Shown here in pieces: positions 49,595 through 60,056 of a stretch of 64,000 bases of DNA. The DNA is from Metapseudomonas resinovorans DSM 21078 (GTDB taxonomy: Bacteria; Pseudomonadota; Gammaproteobacteria; Pseudomonadales; Pseudomonadaceae): the NCBI RefSeq assembly GCF_000423545.1, contig NZ_KE384030.1:124001-188000 (forward strand), written 5' to 3'. The notes below the pieces were generated by a model that worked only from the letters and a program-made list of their open reading frames with translations, was not told where the DNA came from and did no database searches. Made by a program: the position numbers and the translations under genes. Every line of letters begins with the position of its first letter. The first letter of the stretch is position 1.

Positions 49595-50860
49595 TCAGCC
49601 GTAGCGCTTTTTTGCCTCGATGGCCAGGCCACTGCCGATGCTGCCGAACAGGTTGCCCTCCACCTGACGGGCATTGGGCAGCATGGCGGCAACGCTCTGG
49701 CGCAGCGCTGGGATGCCGCTGGAGCCGCCGGTGAAGAACAGGGTGTCGACCTGGTCGGCGCTGACGCCGGCCTGGGCCAGCAGCCCATCGACGCTGGCGC
49801 GAATGCGCACCAGCAGGTCGTCGATGGCGCTTTCGAACAGCGCGCGGGTCAGCTCCACGTCCAGGCCCGGCTCGATGCGCGCCAGGTCGATGCGGCGGCT
49901 CTCCGCTTCGGTCAGTTCGATCTTGCTGTCTTCCACCTGCATGGCCAGCCAATGGCCGGCGCGCTGCTCGATCAGGCTGAACAGGCGGTCGATGCCGGTG
50001 GCGTCGACGATGTCGTAGCGCATGTTCTTCAGCGCCAGCTGCGACTTCTGCGCATACACGGCGTTGATGGTGTGCCAGGTCGCCAGGTTCAGGTGGTAAC
50101 TGGTGGGCATCAGCGCGTCGCTCTTCATCCGGCTGCCGTAGCCGAACAGCGGCATCACGCCGGCCAGCGACAGCTGCTTGTCGAAGTCGGTACCGCCGAT
50201 GTGCACGCCGCCAGTGGCGAGGATGTCGTCCTGGCGCTCGGCCACTTCACGGCGCTGGGGCGACAGACGTACCAGGGAGAAGTCCGAGGTACCACCGCCG
50301 ATGTCGACGATCAGCACCAACTCTTCGCGCTCGATACCGCGCTCGTAGTCGAAGGCCGCGGCTATCGGTTCGTACTGGAAGGACACGTCCTTGAAGCCAA
50401 GTTTCTGCGCGACTGCCACCAGGGTGTTCTGGGCCTCCTGGTCGGCTTCGGGGTCTTCATCCACGAAGAACACCGGACGGCCCAGCACCACGCGCTCGAA
50501 CTCGCGGCCAGCAGCGGCTTCGGCTCTTTGCTTGAGTTGGCCGATGAACAGGCCCAGCAGGTCCTTGAAGGGCAGGGCGCTGCCCAGCACGGTGGTCTCG
50601 CTCTTCAGCAGGGGCGAGCCCAACAGGCTCTTCAGCGAGCGCATCAGGCGGCCTTCGTAGCCCTCCAGGTACTCGTGCAGGGCCTGGCGGCCATAGGCCG
50701 GGCGGCGTTCCTCGGTGTTGAAGAACACCACCGAGGGCAGGGTGATCTTGTCGTCCTCCAGGGCGATCAGCGGTTCCGCATCCGGGCGCCACCAGCCAAC
50801 GGTGGAGTTGGAGGTTCCGAAGTCGATGCCCAGGGCCTGGGCGGGGAGGACGTTGCTCAT
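49595..50860 (-). CDS. yegD: Hsp70-family protein, YegD type
   Basis: The 421-aa protein has the actin-like ATPase domain of Hsp70 but lacks the substrate-binding half. Phosphate 1 motif GIDFGTSNSTVGWW is near residue 10, phosphate 2 VLIVDIGGGTSDFSLV near residue 198, and the adenosine motif LFFTGGSSGIPALRQSV near residue 375. YegD proteins are uncharacterised DnaK relatives. It appears to be a single-gene unit, convergent with no partner. No DnaJ or GrpE is nearby. Confidence 0.9.
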   Translation of the reverse strand: MSNVLPAQALGIDFGTSNSTVGWWRPDAEPLIALEDDKITLPSVVFFNTEERRPAYGRQALHEYLEGYEGRLMRSLKSLLGSPLLKSETTVLGSALPFKDLLGLFIGQLKQRAEAAAGREFERVVLGRPVFFVDEDPEADQEAQNTLVAVAQKLGFKDVSFQYEPIAAAFDYERGIEREELVLIVDIGGGTSDFSLVRLSPQRREVAERQDDILATGGVHIGGTDFDKQLSLAGVMPLFGYGSRMKSDALMPTSYHLNLATWHTINAVYAQKSQLALKNMRYDIVDATGIDRLFSLIEQRAGHWLAMQVEDSKIELTEAESRRIDLARIEPGLDVELTRALFESAIDDLLVRIRASVDGLLAQAGVSADQVDTLFFTGGSSGIPALRQSVAAMLPNARQVEGNLFGSIGSGLAIEAKKRYG

Positions 50861-50958
50861 GTCGCGGGTGTTCCGGCAAAAAAACGGCCGCGCAGTTTAC
50901 GCGAGCAGGGCGGGGTTGTCCGGCGCAGTTCGTCCGTGAGCTGTTACCTGAAGGCGGA

Positions 50959-51441
50959 CTAGATATAGGCCAGCAGCCGCCCCGCCGACATTGCACCGCA
51001 CCAGATCAGGATCGACAGCGCTGCCTGCAGGCGTCCCGCGGGGGGCGGCCGCAGGTCCCAGTCGTCCAGGCGTCGGGCCCAACTGGCGCGAAACAGCAAG
51101 GCGTTGACGATCCCCAGCCCCACCAGCAGCAGCTTGAGCTGCAGCAGCCAATTGCCAGTGAGCGGCCCGGCGTCGGCGGCGAACAGACAGAAACCGGTGA
51201 GCAGCAGGAGCAGCAGTCCGGCGATGGCGATCGGGGTGAGGCGGCGGGAGACTTCCGGTAGCGGAACTTCACGAGCGATACCGAGCAGACGCAGGTCGAG
51301 CAGAATCATCGACCCCAGCAACATCACCAGGCCTGCCAGGTGCAGCAGGTTGGCCGTCGGGTAGAGCAGCGTCGACTCGCGCATCAGTGCACCGAAGGTG
51401 GACGCCTCCAGACGCTCCGCCCAAGGCAGGATGAACTCCAT
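50959..51441 (-). CDS. Small four-helix membrane protein (DUF6644-like)
   Basis: The 160-aa protein has four predicted transmembrane segments (~28-52, 70-92, 98-118, 138-158) after an N-terminal amphipathic stretch. YPTANLLHLAGLVMLLGSMILLDLRLLG contains a membrane His that could bind haem or metal, as in CopD-like proteins. It follows the DUF6152 gene by 7 nt and may act with it in periplasmic metal or haem handling. The function is unknown. Confidence 0.7.
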   Translation of the reverse strand: MEFILPWAERLEASTFGALMRESTLLYPTANLLHLAGLVMLLGSMILLDLRLLGIAREVPLPEVSRRLTPIAIAGLLLLLLTGFCLFAADAGPLTGNWLLQLKLLLVGLGIVNALLFRASWARRLDDWDLRPPPAGRLQAALSILIWCGAMSAGRLLAYI

Positions 51442-51448
51442 CGGCGCC

Positions 51449-51802
51449 TCAGCGCAGCTCTACCGTGCGTCCGTTGACGATGACCCGCTCGGCGCGGATT
51501 TCCGCCTCGCCGTCCTTGCGCGGGTAGCCGACTATGGTCACTCGCTTGCCGGGCAGGAGGTCCGCCTCGGGCAGCCCACGCGCCGACATGCGGCTGATGG
51601 GTGCCAGCACCACGTGCCACTCGCGTCCGTCGTAGTCGATGGTGAGATGGGCGTGGGGGTTGCGGTAGGAGAGTTCCTTGACGGGGGCCTCGATGGTCAG
51701 CGGCTTGTCGGCGTCGTAGGAACTCCAGCCGTGATGGGCGAAGGCGGCCGTGGCGCCAAGCACCAGGGCGAAGAAGGCGAGCAGCAGGGCAAGTTTTCTC
51801 AT
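51449..51802 (-). CDS. DUF6152-type periplasmic protein
   Basis: The 117-aa exported protein has a signal peptide (MRKLALLLAFFALVLGATAAFA) followed by an N-terminal HHGW motif, which places two histidines at the mature N-terminus. The small beta-barrel-like domain (APVKELSYRNPHAHLTIDYDGREWHVVLAPISRMSARGL) is also rich in His. This resembles the DUF6152 family, whose role is not established; copper or other metal binding is plausible. It forms an operon with the small membrane protein downstream. Confidence 0.8.
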   Translation of the reverse strand: MRKLALLLAFFALVLGATAAFAHHGWSSYDADKPLTIEAPVKELSYRNPHAHLTIDYDGREWHVVLAPISRMSARGLPEADLLPGKRVTIVGYPRKDGEAEIRAERVIVNGRTVELR

Positions 51803-51972
51803 GGCGTTGGCCTCCAGTCAGCGACCCGGAAAGCGTAGGCGCTCTACCCACTTGCCGCCGCCTGGGCAGTATCCCGAAACACAATGGCGGGCCTCGCGGG
51901 CGTAGGGGGAAATCGCTATTCATATCCACCATCGGCGCATCCACGTATGAGGGGTAGAGCCCGCGAAACCCA

Positions 51973-52410
51973 TCAGTTCCAGCCAAGCGTCAGCGCCGCC
52001 AGCACCAGATAGCGCCCCGCCTTGGCCAGGGTCACCAACGCCAGGAATACCCAGAAGGACTCGCGCATCACGCCCGCCACCAGGGTCAGCGGATCGCCGA
52101 TCAGCGGCACCCAGGCCAGCAACAGCGACCAGCGTCCATAGCGGTGGTAGAAGGCTTGTGCCTTCGCCAGCTGCGCCGGCTTCACCGGAAACCAGCGGCG
52201 GTCATGGAAGTGCTCCAGGTAGCGCCCCAGCCACCAGTTCACCAGCGAGCCCAGCACATTGCCGAAGGTCGCCACCGCCACCAGCGCCCAGGCCGGATGG
52301 GCCTTGGCCAGCAGCAGGGCGACCAGCACGGCTTCCGATTGCAGGGGCAGCAGGGTGGCGGCGCCGAAGGCGGATAGGAACAGGCCCAGGTAGGCGGTGA
52401 GTGCCAGCAC
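51973..52410 (-). CDS. YqaA-family (VTT/DedA-related) membrane protein
   Basis: The 145-aa inner-membrane protein has the SNARE-associated/VTT-like pattern: LPLQSEAVLVALLLAKAHPAWALVAVATFGNVLGSLVNWWLGRYLE, then a cytoplasmic loop and WSLLLAWVPLIGDPLTLVAGVMRESFWVFLALVTLAKAGRYLVLA. It is similar to E. coli YqaA; transport or lipid scramblase roles are suggested for relatives but not shown. The start is GTG at 52410 with a weak ribosome-binding site, so the exact N-terminus is uncertain. Confidence 0.82.
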   Translation of the reverse strand: MLALTAYLGLFLSAFGAATLLPLQSEAVLVALLLAKAHPAWALVAVATFGNVLGSLVNWWLGRYLEHFHDRRWFPVKPAQLAKAQAFYHRYGRWSLLLAWVPLIGDPLTLVAGVMRESFWVFLALVTLAKAGRYLVLAALTLGWN

Positions 52411-52602
52411 GTAGGTGTCTCGGAGAAAGGGGGCGTCAGTGTGGCGGCCGACGATTGGCCGGACAAGCCGAAAGGCCTTTAAGCGAACTGAAAGACTGAT
52501 CCGTTAGAATGGGCGCAGTCTGACAATGGAAAAACGGGGGCGTCGACTCCAGAGTTACGGAGCCGGCTTCATCCTGACCCCCTCTGATCTTTGGTGCCCT
52601 TT

Positions 52603-53469
52603 ATGCGTAGAGCTTCTCATCACGAGTTGCGCACGGCTTTTCGTGCGCTGCTGGACTCGGATTCCTGTTATCACACCGCTTCGGTGTTCGACCCCATGTC
52701 CGCCCGCATCGCCGCTGACCTCGGTTTCGAAGTCGGCATCCTTGGCGGTTCGGTCGCTTCCCTGCAGGTGCTTGCCGCCCCTGACTTCGCGCTGATCACC
52801 TTGAGCGAATTCGTCGAGCAGGCCACCCGTATCGGCCGCGTCTCGCGCCTGCCGGTGATCGCCGATGCGGACCACGGCTATGGCAACGCGCTCAATGTGA
52901 TGCGCACGGTGGTCGAGCTGGAACGTGCCGGCATCGCCGCACTGACCATCGAAGACACCCTGCTGCCGGCCCAGTTCGGCCGCAAGTCCACCGACCTGAT
53001 CCCGGTGGAAGAGGGCGTCGGCAAGATCCGCGCAGCCCTGGAGGCGCGCGTCGATCCCGACCTCGCCATCATCGCCCGCACCCACGCCGGGGTGTTGGAC
53101 GTGGAAGAAGTGATCAAGCGCACCAAGGCCTACCAGGCTGCCGGTGCCGACGGCATCTGCATGGTCGGCGTGACCGACTTCGAGCACCTGGAGCAAATCG
53201 CCGAGCACCTGAGCATCCCGCTGATGCTGGTCACCTACGGCAACCCGAAGCTGCGCGACAACGAACGCCTCGCCCGCCTTGGCGTGCGCATCGTGGTCAA
53301 CGGCCATGCCGCCTACTTCGCCGCCATCAAGGCCACCTACGACTGCCTGCGCGAGCAGCGCCAGATCGCTACCGGCACTGAGCTCACCGCCACCGAACTG
53401 ACCCACAAGTACACCCTGCCAGAGGACTACATCATCTGGGCCGAGGAGTTCATGGACGTGAAGGAATAG
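52603..53469 (+). CDS. Oxaloacetate decarboxylase (isocitrate lyase/PEP mutase superfamily)
   Basis: The 288-aa (beta/alpha)8-barrel enzyme begins [51 protein letters not shown]. The metal-binding segment [41 protein letters not shown] and [12 protein letters not shown] with the active-site His are present. It closely resembles P. aeruginosa PA4872, shown to decarboxylate oxaloacetate to pyruvate using Mg2+. ATG 52603 is chosen over an upstream TTG in frame because it matches that start. The 192-nt gap before it shows no other gene. Confidence 0.93.
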   Translation: MRRASHHELRTAFRALLDSDSCYHTASVFDPMSARIAADLGFEVGILGGSVASLQVLAAPDFALITLSEFVEQATRIGRVSRLPVIADADHGYGNALNVMRTVVELERAGIAALTIEDTLLPAQFGRKSTDLIPVEEGVGKIRAALEARVDPDLAIIARTHAGVLDVEEVIKRTKAYQAAGADGICMVGVTDFEHLEQIAEHLSIPLMLVTYGNPKLRDNERLARLGVRIVVNGHAAYFAAIKATYDCLREQRQIATGTELTATELTHKYTLPEDYIIWAEEFMDVKE

Positions 53470-53566
53470 CGCGACCTCCACTTGTCGCCTTGCGACCGCC
53501 CCCCTTGCAAAAGGCCGGAAGAAAGCCCACATCTTCCACTGGGCCTTGAGCAAGCGGGAGGTCAGT

Positions 53567-53833
53567 ATGGCCAGTGGTTGGGCCGGCGACGGCGCCGTCC
53601 AGGAACAGATCGACAGCACTATCGAAGATGCCATCCAGCGCGCGCGCAGCCAGTTGCCGAAGGGTGAAAGCCTGACGCACTGCGAAGAGTGCGATGCCGC
53701 TATCCCCGAAGCCCGGCGCAAGGCCGTCCCCGGCGTGCGCCTGTGCGTCAACTGCCAGGCCGAACACGACCGGGAAAGCGCTGCCTATGCCGGGTACAAC
53801 CGGCGGGGGAGCAAGGATAGTCAGTTGCGTTGA
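53567..53833 (+). CDS. DksA/TraR-family C4 zinc-finger protein, short
   Basis: The 88-aa protein has a short helical hairpin (~5-35) and a four-cysteine zinc finger, CEECDAAIPEARRKAVPGVRLCVNCQ, near the C-terminus. The acidic coiled-coil tip of full-length DksA (DxxDxA) is absent, so it belongs with the TraR-like short forms that can enter the RNA polymerase secondary channel. Start ATG 53567 has GGGAGG 5 nt upstream; a longer frame from 53546 lacks a site. Position before the urease genes matches P. aeruginosa PA4870. Confidence 0.87.
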   Translation: MASGWAGDGAVQEQIDSTIEDAIQRARSQLPKGESLTHCEECDAAIPEARRKAVPGVRLCVNCQAEHDRESAAYAGYNRRGSKDSQLR

Positions 53834-53842
53834 GCGGCGGTC

Positions 53843-54127
53843 TCAGCGTCGGTTCCGGGCGCTCTCATAGACCGAACCACGTTCGCGTTTGCCGACGCTG
53901 ATCACCACCACAGTGATTCGCCCCTCTTCGACGCGATACACCAGGCGATATCCGGCTGATCGAAGTTTGATCTTGAAGCAGTCAGGCATCCCATGAAGGG
54001 CGTCGCCCTGAACTCGCGGCCGTTGCAGACGCTCTTTCAGCTTTCTCTTGAATTGATCCCGGACGGTGTCGCCGAGCTTGCGCCATTCCTTGAGCGCCGA
54101 GGGCAGGAACTCCAGTTCATAGGTCAT
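53843..54127 (-). CDS. RelE/ParE-superfamily toxin
   Basis: The 94-aa protein has the RelE-type fold signature (MTYELEFLPSALKEWRKLGDTVRDQFKRKLKERLQRP ... CFKIKLRSAGYRLVYRVEEGRITVVVISVGKRERGSVYE). It keeps the basic and Tyr/Arg residues typical of RelE mRNA interferases (K52-R56-region, R61, Y64). It overlaps the antitoxin gene by 11 nt and is translated after it. It probably cleaves mRNA on the ribosome when free of antitoxin. Confidence 0.9.
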   Translation of the reverse strand: MTYELEFLPSALKEWRKLGDTVRDQFKRKLKERLQRPRVQGDALHGMPDCFKIKLRSAGYRLVYRVEEGRITVVVISVGKRERGSVYESARNRR

Positions 54128-54362
54128 CGAGGCTGACTTTCACTCCCTTCTCGTGGGCGCGGCTGCGGACGATTTCCGCCAGCGCCTGGTCGTCCAAATA
54201 CTCCATCAAGGCTTCGAAGGTTTCAGCCGGAACCATGTAGGCCATGACCTTGTTGTGGTTGAGAACCGCGACGGGGGAACCTTTGGCTTGGGACACCACG
54301 GCCGACGGATTCTTCTTCAACTCGGAAACGCTGACGGCAACGTCGGCAAGAACGTTTTGCAT
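54117..54362 (-). CDS. Phd/YefM-family antitoxin
   Basis: The 81-aa protein has an N-terminal DNA-binding Phd/YefM domain (VAVSVSELKKNPSAVVSQAKGSPVAVLNHNKVMAYMVPAETFEALMEYLDD) and a charged C-terminal tail that would wrap the toxin. ATG 54362 is used; an upstream TTG in frame starts inside the operator. It represses its own promoter through the palindrome at 54363-54393 in complex with the toxin. The pair lies between ureC and the zinc-finger gene, interrupting conserved neighbours. Confidence 0.9.
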   Translation of the reverse strand: MQNVLADVAVSVSELKKNPSAVVSQAKGSPVAVLNHNKVMAYMVPAETFEALMEYLDDQALAEIVRSRAHEKGVKVSLDDL

Positions 54363-54393
54363 GAATTTGGCTCCTATATATGGAGCCAAATTC
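54363..54393. promoter_or_regulatory. Toxin-antitoxin operator, 12-bp perfect inverted repeat
   Basis: GAATTTGGCTCC and GGAGCCAAATTC are exact inverse copies flanking TATATAT. The centre supplies a TATATA -10, and the site ends immediately before the antitoxin ATG, as expected for autoregulation. Confidence 0.8.
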
Positions 54394-54462
54394 TGGTCTT
54401 TTTATTGGCTTGACTCAAGTGCTGCGGGTTGCGTTGAGCGCAACGAAACCCACTAGCCGATT

Positions 54463-56163
<1,701 letters not shown>

Positions 56164-56177
56164 CGTGGGTCCTGTCC

Positions 56178-56271
56178 GTAGGATGGGTTAGCCACGAAGT
56201 GGCGTAACCCATCGGCACTGAGAAGTGATAGGTTTCGCTACGCTCGCGGAGCGCCGCCCGACCCATCCTAC
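56178..56271. repeat. GTAGGATGGGT-bounded element between ureC and ureB
   Basis: The 94-nt element is bounded by an 11-bp perfect inverted repeat (GTAGGATGGGT / ACCCATCCTAC). It has an internal segment GGTTAGCCACGAAGTGGCGTAACCCATC that forms a second hairpin. It lies within the urease operon, where it likely folds in the mRNA. It resembles the elements at 23684 and 58260. Confidence 0.75.
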
Positions 56272-56287
56272 AAATGTCGAGGGGCGA

Positions 56288-56593
56288 TCAGAGGTCGCCC
56301 ATCACCCGGCCGGCGAAGCCGAACACGCGGCGGGCGCCGGCCAGGTCGACCAGCTCCACCTCGCGGCTCTGGCCGGGCTCGAAGCGCACGGCGGTGCCGG
56401 CCGGAATATTCAGGCGCATGCCGCGCGCGGCCGCACGGTCGAAGGCGAGCGCGTCGTTGGTTTCGAAGAAGTGGTAGTGGGAGCCGACCTGGATCGGCCG
56501 GTCGCCGGTGTTGGCCACGGAGAGGGTCAGGGTGCGGCGGCCGGCGTTGAGTTCGATCTCGCCGTCCTGGATCTGGTATTCGCCGGGGATCAT
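56288..56593 (-). CDS. ureB: Urease subunit beta
   Basis: The 101-aa subunit begins [75 protein letters not shown], the conserved UreB sequence. It packs with UreA and UreC in the (UreABC)3 enzyme. It starts 4 nt after the acetyltransferase gene and has GGAG upstream. Confidence 0.98.
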   Translation of the reverse strand: MIPGEYQIQDGEIELNAGRRTLTLSVANTGDRPIQVGSHYHFFETNDALAFDRAAARGMRLNIPAGTAVRFEPGQSREVELVDLAGARRVFGFAGRVMGDL

Positions 56594-56597
56594 CAGG

Positions 56598-57098
56598 TCA
56601 CTCCAGGATGAGTTGCATGAAGGTGAGGTCGAGCCAGCGCTCGAACTTGCGGCCCACCTGGGGCATCTGCCCGGTGGTGACGAAGCCGAGGCGTTCGTGC
56701 AGGCGGATGGAGGCGGCGTTCTCGCTCTCGATGGCGGCCACCATCACGTGCAGCCCGGCCTTGCGGGCGCGTTCGATCAGCGCCTGCATCAGCTCAGGCC
56801 CGAGGCCCTGGCCGCGCTGGTCACCGCGCACGTAGACCGAATGTTCCACGGTGTGGCGGAAGCCCTCGATGGTGCGCCAGGTGCCGTAGCTGGCGTAGCC
56901 CAGCACATCGTCTGCCTGGTTCACCGCCACCAGCACCGGAAAGCCGGCGGCTGTGCGCTCGGCCAGCCAGGCGCGGCGATTGGCCAGGTCCACCAGGGTT
57001 TCGTTCCAGATCGCCGTGGTGTGCTCCACGGCGTCGTTGTAGATGGCGAGGATGCCGGGCAGGTCAGCCTCGACGGCATCGCGAATCACGTAAGACAT
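56598..57098 (-). CDS. GNAT acetyltransferase (phosphinothricin/methionine sulfoximine acetyltransferase type) inside the urease operon
   Basis: The 166-aa GNAT protein starts [45 protein letters not shown]. It has the acetyl-CoA motif [54 protein letters not shown], typical of Pat/Bar-like enzymes acting on methionine sulfoximine and phosphinothricin (inhibitors of glutamine synthetase). Its place between ureA and ureB is the same as in P. aeruginosa. Protecting nitrogen assimilation fits the operon, but the natural substrate is not proven. Confidence 0.88.
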   Translation of the reverse strand: MSYVIRDAVEADLPGILAIYNDAVEHTTAIWNETLVDLANRRAWLAERTAAGFPVLVAVNQADDVLGYASYGTWRTIEGFRHTVEHSVYVRGDQRGQGLGPELMQALIERARKAGLHVMVAAIESENAASIRLHERLGFVTTGQMPQVGRKFERWLDLTFMQLILE

Positions 57099-57106
57099 AA
57101 CGGGCC

Positions 57107-57409
57107 TCAGGCAATCGGCTGGTGCACGGTCACCAGTTTGGTGCCGTCGGGGAAGGTGGCCTCGATCTGGATCTCCGGGATCATCTCCGGCACGCCTTCC
57201 ATCACCTGGTCACGGGCGAGCAGGGTGGTGCCGAAGTGCATCAGCTCGGCCACGGTCCGGCCGTCGCGGGCACCTTCCAGCAGCGCGGCGGAGATGAACG
57301 CCATGGCTTCCGGGTAGTTGAGTTTCAGGCCACGGGCCAGGCGCCGTTCAGCCACCAGGCCGGCGGTGAAGATCAGCAGCTTGTCTTTCTCTCTTGGGGT
57401 GAGGTCCAT
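57107..57409 (-). CDS. ureA: Urease subunit gamma
   Basis: The 100-aa protein [57 protein letters not shown] ... is of canonical length and sequence. It forms part of the urease heterotrimer. ATG overlaps the ureD stop by 1 nt, so the two are coupled. Confidence 0.98.
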   Translation of the reverse strand: MDLTPREKDKLLIFTAGLVAERRLARGLKLNYPEAMAFISAALLEGARDGRTVAELMHFGTTLLARDQVMEGVPEMIPEIQIEATFPDGTKLVTVHQPIA

Positions 57410-58248
57410 CAGGTACTCCAGATGCGAGGAGGCACGGCCTCGCGGCCGAGCAAGGCAGGGCGCAACAGGCGCCAGAGGTCGATCAGCCAGGCGCGGGCGT
57501 GCAGCGCCTCGGCAGCGAGGCAGCGGGCCACCAGCAGGCCGGGCAATTGGGTCAGGTCGCCGCGCCCGGCACAGGGCAGTTCACGGCAACGTTCGAGCAG
57601 GTCGGAGTCGATCTCGCCAGCGGCGATCAGGGTGGCGAACACCGGTTGGCCGGCGAGGCCGATGGGGGAATCGAGCAGGCCGTCGTTGCCCTCGATGCGC
57701 TGGCGTTCATGCCAGATCAGGGTGCCGTTGCGACGGATATCCAGATGCGCCTGGAAGTGGCCTTCGGCGAAACGTTCGCGGGCAGCGGGGCGGCCGAGGG
57801 CGACCATGTCCCAATAGAACAGGCGGGCGTCGTCGGCCAGTTCGATGCGGGTCTCGAGTTCGGCCTGGGCGCCGGAGAAGACGATGGTTTCCTGGGGCAG
57901 CCACTCCAGGGTCGCGCCCGCTTCAACGCTCAGCTCGACGCTCTGGAAGGCCGGGCCGGCAGCGCGGTACCACTTGGCTGCGCCGGGGCTGGTGAGCTGC
58001 GCCCAGGCACCTTCTCCAACGCGGGCGGAGATGTCCAGGCGATCGCCGCCGGCAATGCCGCCGGGCGGGTGGACGATGATGTGCTGGCACACCTGCGGGC
58101 CTTCGGCGTGCAGGTGTTTCTGCACCCGCAGCGGGCCGATGTGGCGACGCTGTACCGGGCGCGTGGTGGCGCCGTCGAGCGCATAGGCCAGCTCCAGCTC
58201 GGCGTGCCAGCTGGGGGTGAAGAGGGCAGTATCGGCAGGTGCGTTCAT
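57409..58248 (-). CDS. ureD: Urease accessory protein UreD
   Basis: The 279-aa protein begins with the UreD/UreH pattern ([81 protein letters not shown]). It binds apo-urease and forms the tunnel complex with UreF and UreG. It is first in the structural urease operon (ureD-ureA-GNAT-ureB-ureC). Upstream is only the short repeat at 58260 and the end of urtE. Confidence 0.95.
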   Translation of the reverse strand: MNAPADTALFTPSWHAELELAYALDGATTRPVQRRHIGPLRVQKHLHAEGPQVCQHIIVHPPGGIAGGDRLDISARVGEGAWAQLTSPGAAKWYRAAGPAFQSVELSVEAGATLEWLPQETIVFSGAQAELETRIELADDARLFYWDMVALGRPAARERFAEGHFQAHLDIRRNGTLIWHERQRIEGNDGLLDSPIGLAGQPVFATLIAAGEIDSDLLERCRELPCAGRGDLTQLPGLLVARCLAAEALHARAWLIDLWRLLRPALLGREAVPPRIWST

Positions 58249-58259
58249 GGATCGTTCTT

Positions 58260-58297
58260 GTAGGGTGGGTTAGCCGTGAAGCGGCGTAACCCACGCG
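58260..58297. repeat. Partial GTAGGGTGGGT element before ureD
   Basis: GTAGGGTGGGTTAGCCGTGAAGCGGCGTAACCCACGC matches the left half of the element at 56178-56271, including the inner hairpin (GGGTTAGCC... GGCGTAACCC). It occupies most of the 68-nt gap between urtE and ureD. Confidence 0.6.
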
Positions 58298-58316
58298 GTG
58301 CAAAGGGTCGGGTACA

Positions 58317-59015
58317 TCATATGGTCACCAGGCCGCGCACGCCCTCGGCTTCCATGTTTTCTCCGCGTCCCTGCTGGATGATTTCGCCCCGGCTCATCAC
58401 CAGGTACTGGTCGGCCAGTTCGGCGGCGAAGTCGTAGAACTGCTCCACCAGCAGGATGGCCATGTCGCCGCGCTCGGCGAGCTTGCGGATCACCGCGCCG
58501 ATTTCCTTGATCACCGAGGGCTGGATGCCTTCGGTGGGTTCATCGAGGATCAACAGACGCGGCTGGCTGGCCAGGGCGCGGCCGATGGCGAGTTGCTGTT
58601 GCTGGCCGCCGGAGAGGTCGCCGCCGCGGCGGTGCTTCATCTCCCGCAGCACGGGAAAGAGCTCGTAGATGGACTCCGGCACCGCCTTGGCCTGGCCGGC
58701 GGGAAAGCGGGAAAGGCCCATCAGCAGGTTCTCTTCCACCGTCAGACGCGGGAAGATTTCGCGGCCCTGGGGCACGTAGGCGATGCCGGCGTGCACCCGC
58801 TGGTGCGGCTTGAAACCGGTGATGGCGCGGCCTTCCCAGTTCACCGCACCTTCCTTGGCCGGAATCAGGCCCATCAGGCATTTCAGCAGGGTGGTCTTGC
58901 CCACCCCGTTGCGCCCGAGCAGGCAGGTGACCTCGCCGATCTTCACGTCGAACGACAGGCCGCGGAGGATGTGGCTGCCGCCGTAGTACTGGTGGAGCTT
59001 GTCGACTTGGAGCAT
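58317..59015 (-). CDS. urtE: Urea ABC transporter ATP-binding protein UrtE
   Basis: The 232-aa ATPase shows Walker A GRNGVGKTTLLKCLMG, signature LSGGQQQQLAIGRAL, Walker B LLILDEPTEGIQPSVI and H-loop LLVEQFYDF. Start MLQVDKLHQYYGGSHILRGL is chosen at 59015 with AAGGGG upstream; the longer frame runs into a dispersed repeat. It is the last of the urt genes and, with UrtD, powers high-affinity urea uptake. Confidence 0.96.
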   Translation of the reverse strand: MLQVDKLHQYYGGSHILRGLSFDVKIGEVTCLLGRNGVGKTTLLKCLMGLIPAKEGAVNWEGRAITGFKPHQRVHAGIAYVPQGREIFPRLTVEENLLMGLSRFPAGQAKAVPESIYELFPVLREMKHRRGGDLSGGQQQQLAIGRALASQPRLLILDEPTEGIQPSVIKEIGAVIRKLAERGDMAILLVEQFYDFAAELADQYLVMSRGEIIQQGRGENMEAEGVRGLVTI

Positions 59016-59048
59016 GTGTTGGTTCCCCTTGGATGGCGCTGCCTTTCC

Positions 59049-59173
59049 GTAGGTTGGCGCTGAGCCTGCGAAGCCCAACGGGGAGCGCATCGCGCTCCTG
59101 TGTGTTCATCAGGTCCCCGGTGCCGGTCCTGCGGACCGGTTGTTGGGCTTCGCTTCGCTCTGCACCAACCTAC
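59049..59173. repeat. GTAGGTTGG-bounded element between urtD and urtE
   Basis: A 125-nt element starts GTAGGTTGG and ends CCAACCTAC. Inside are further short inverted repeats, such as AGCGCATCGCGCT and CCGGTCCTGCGGACCGG-like arms. It shares the general architecture of the GTAGGATGGGT elements and fills the 180-nt gap between two genes of the same operon. Confidence 0.65.
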
Positions 59174-59195
59174 AGGGAAATCGTCCTGCAACGGG

Positions 59196-60056
<861 letters not shown>

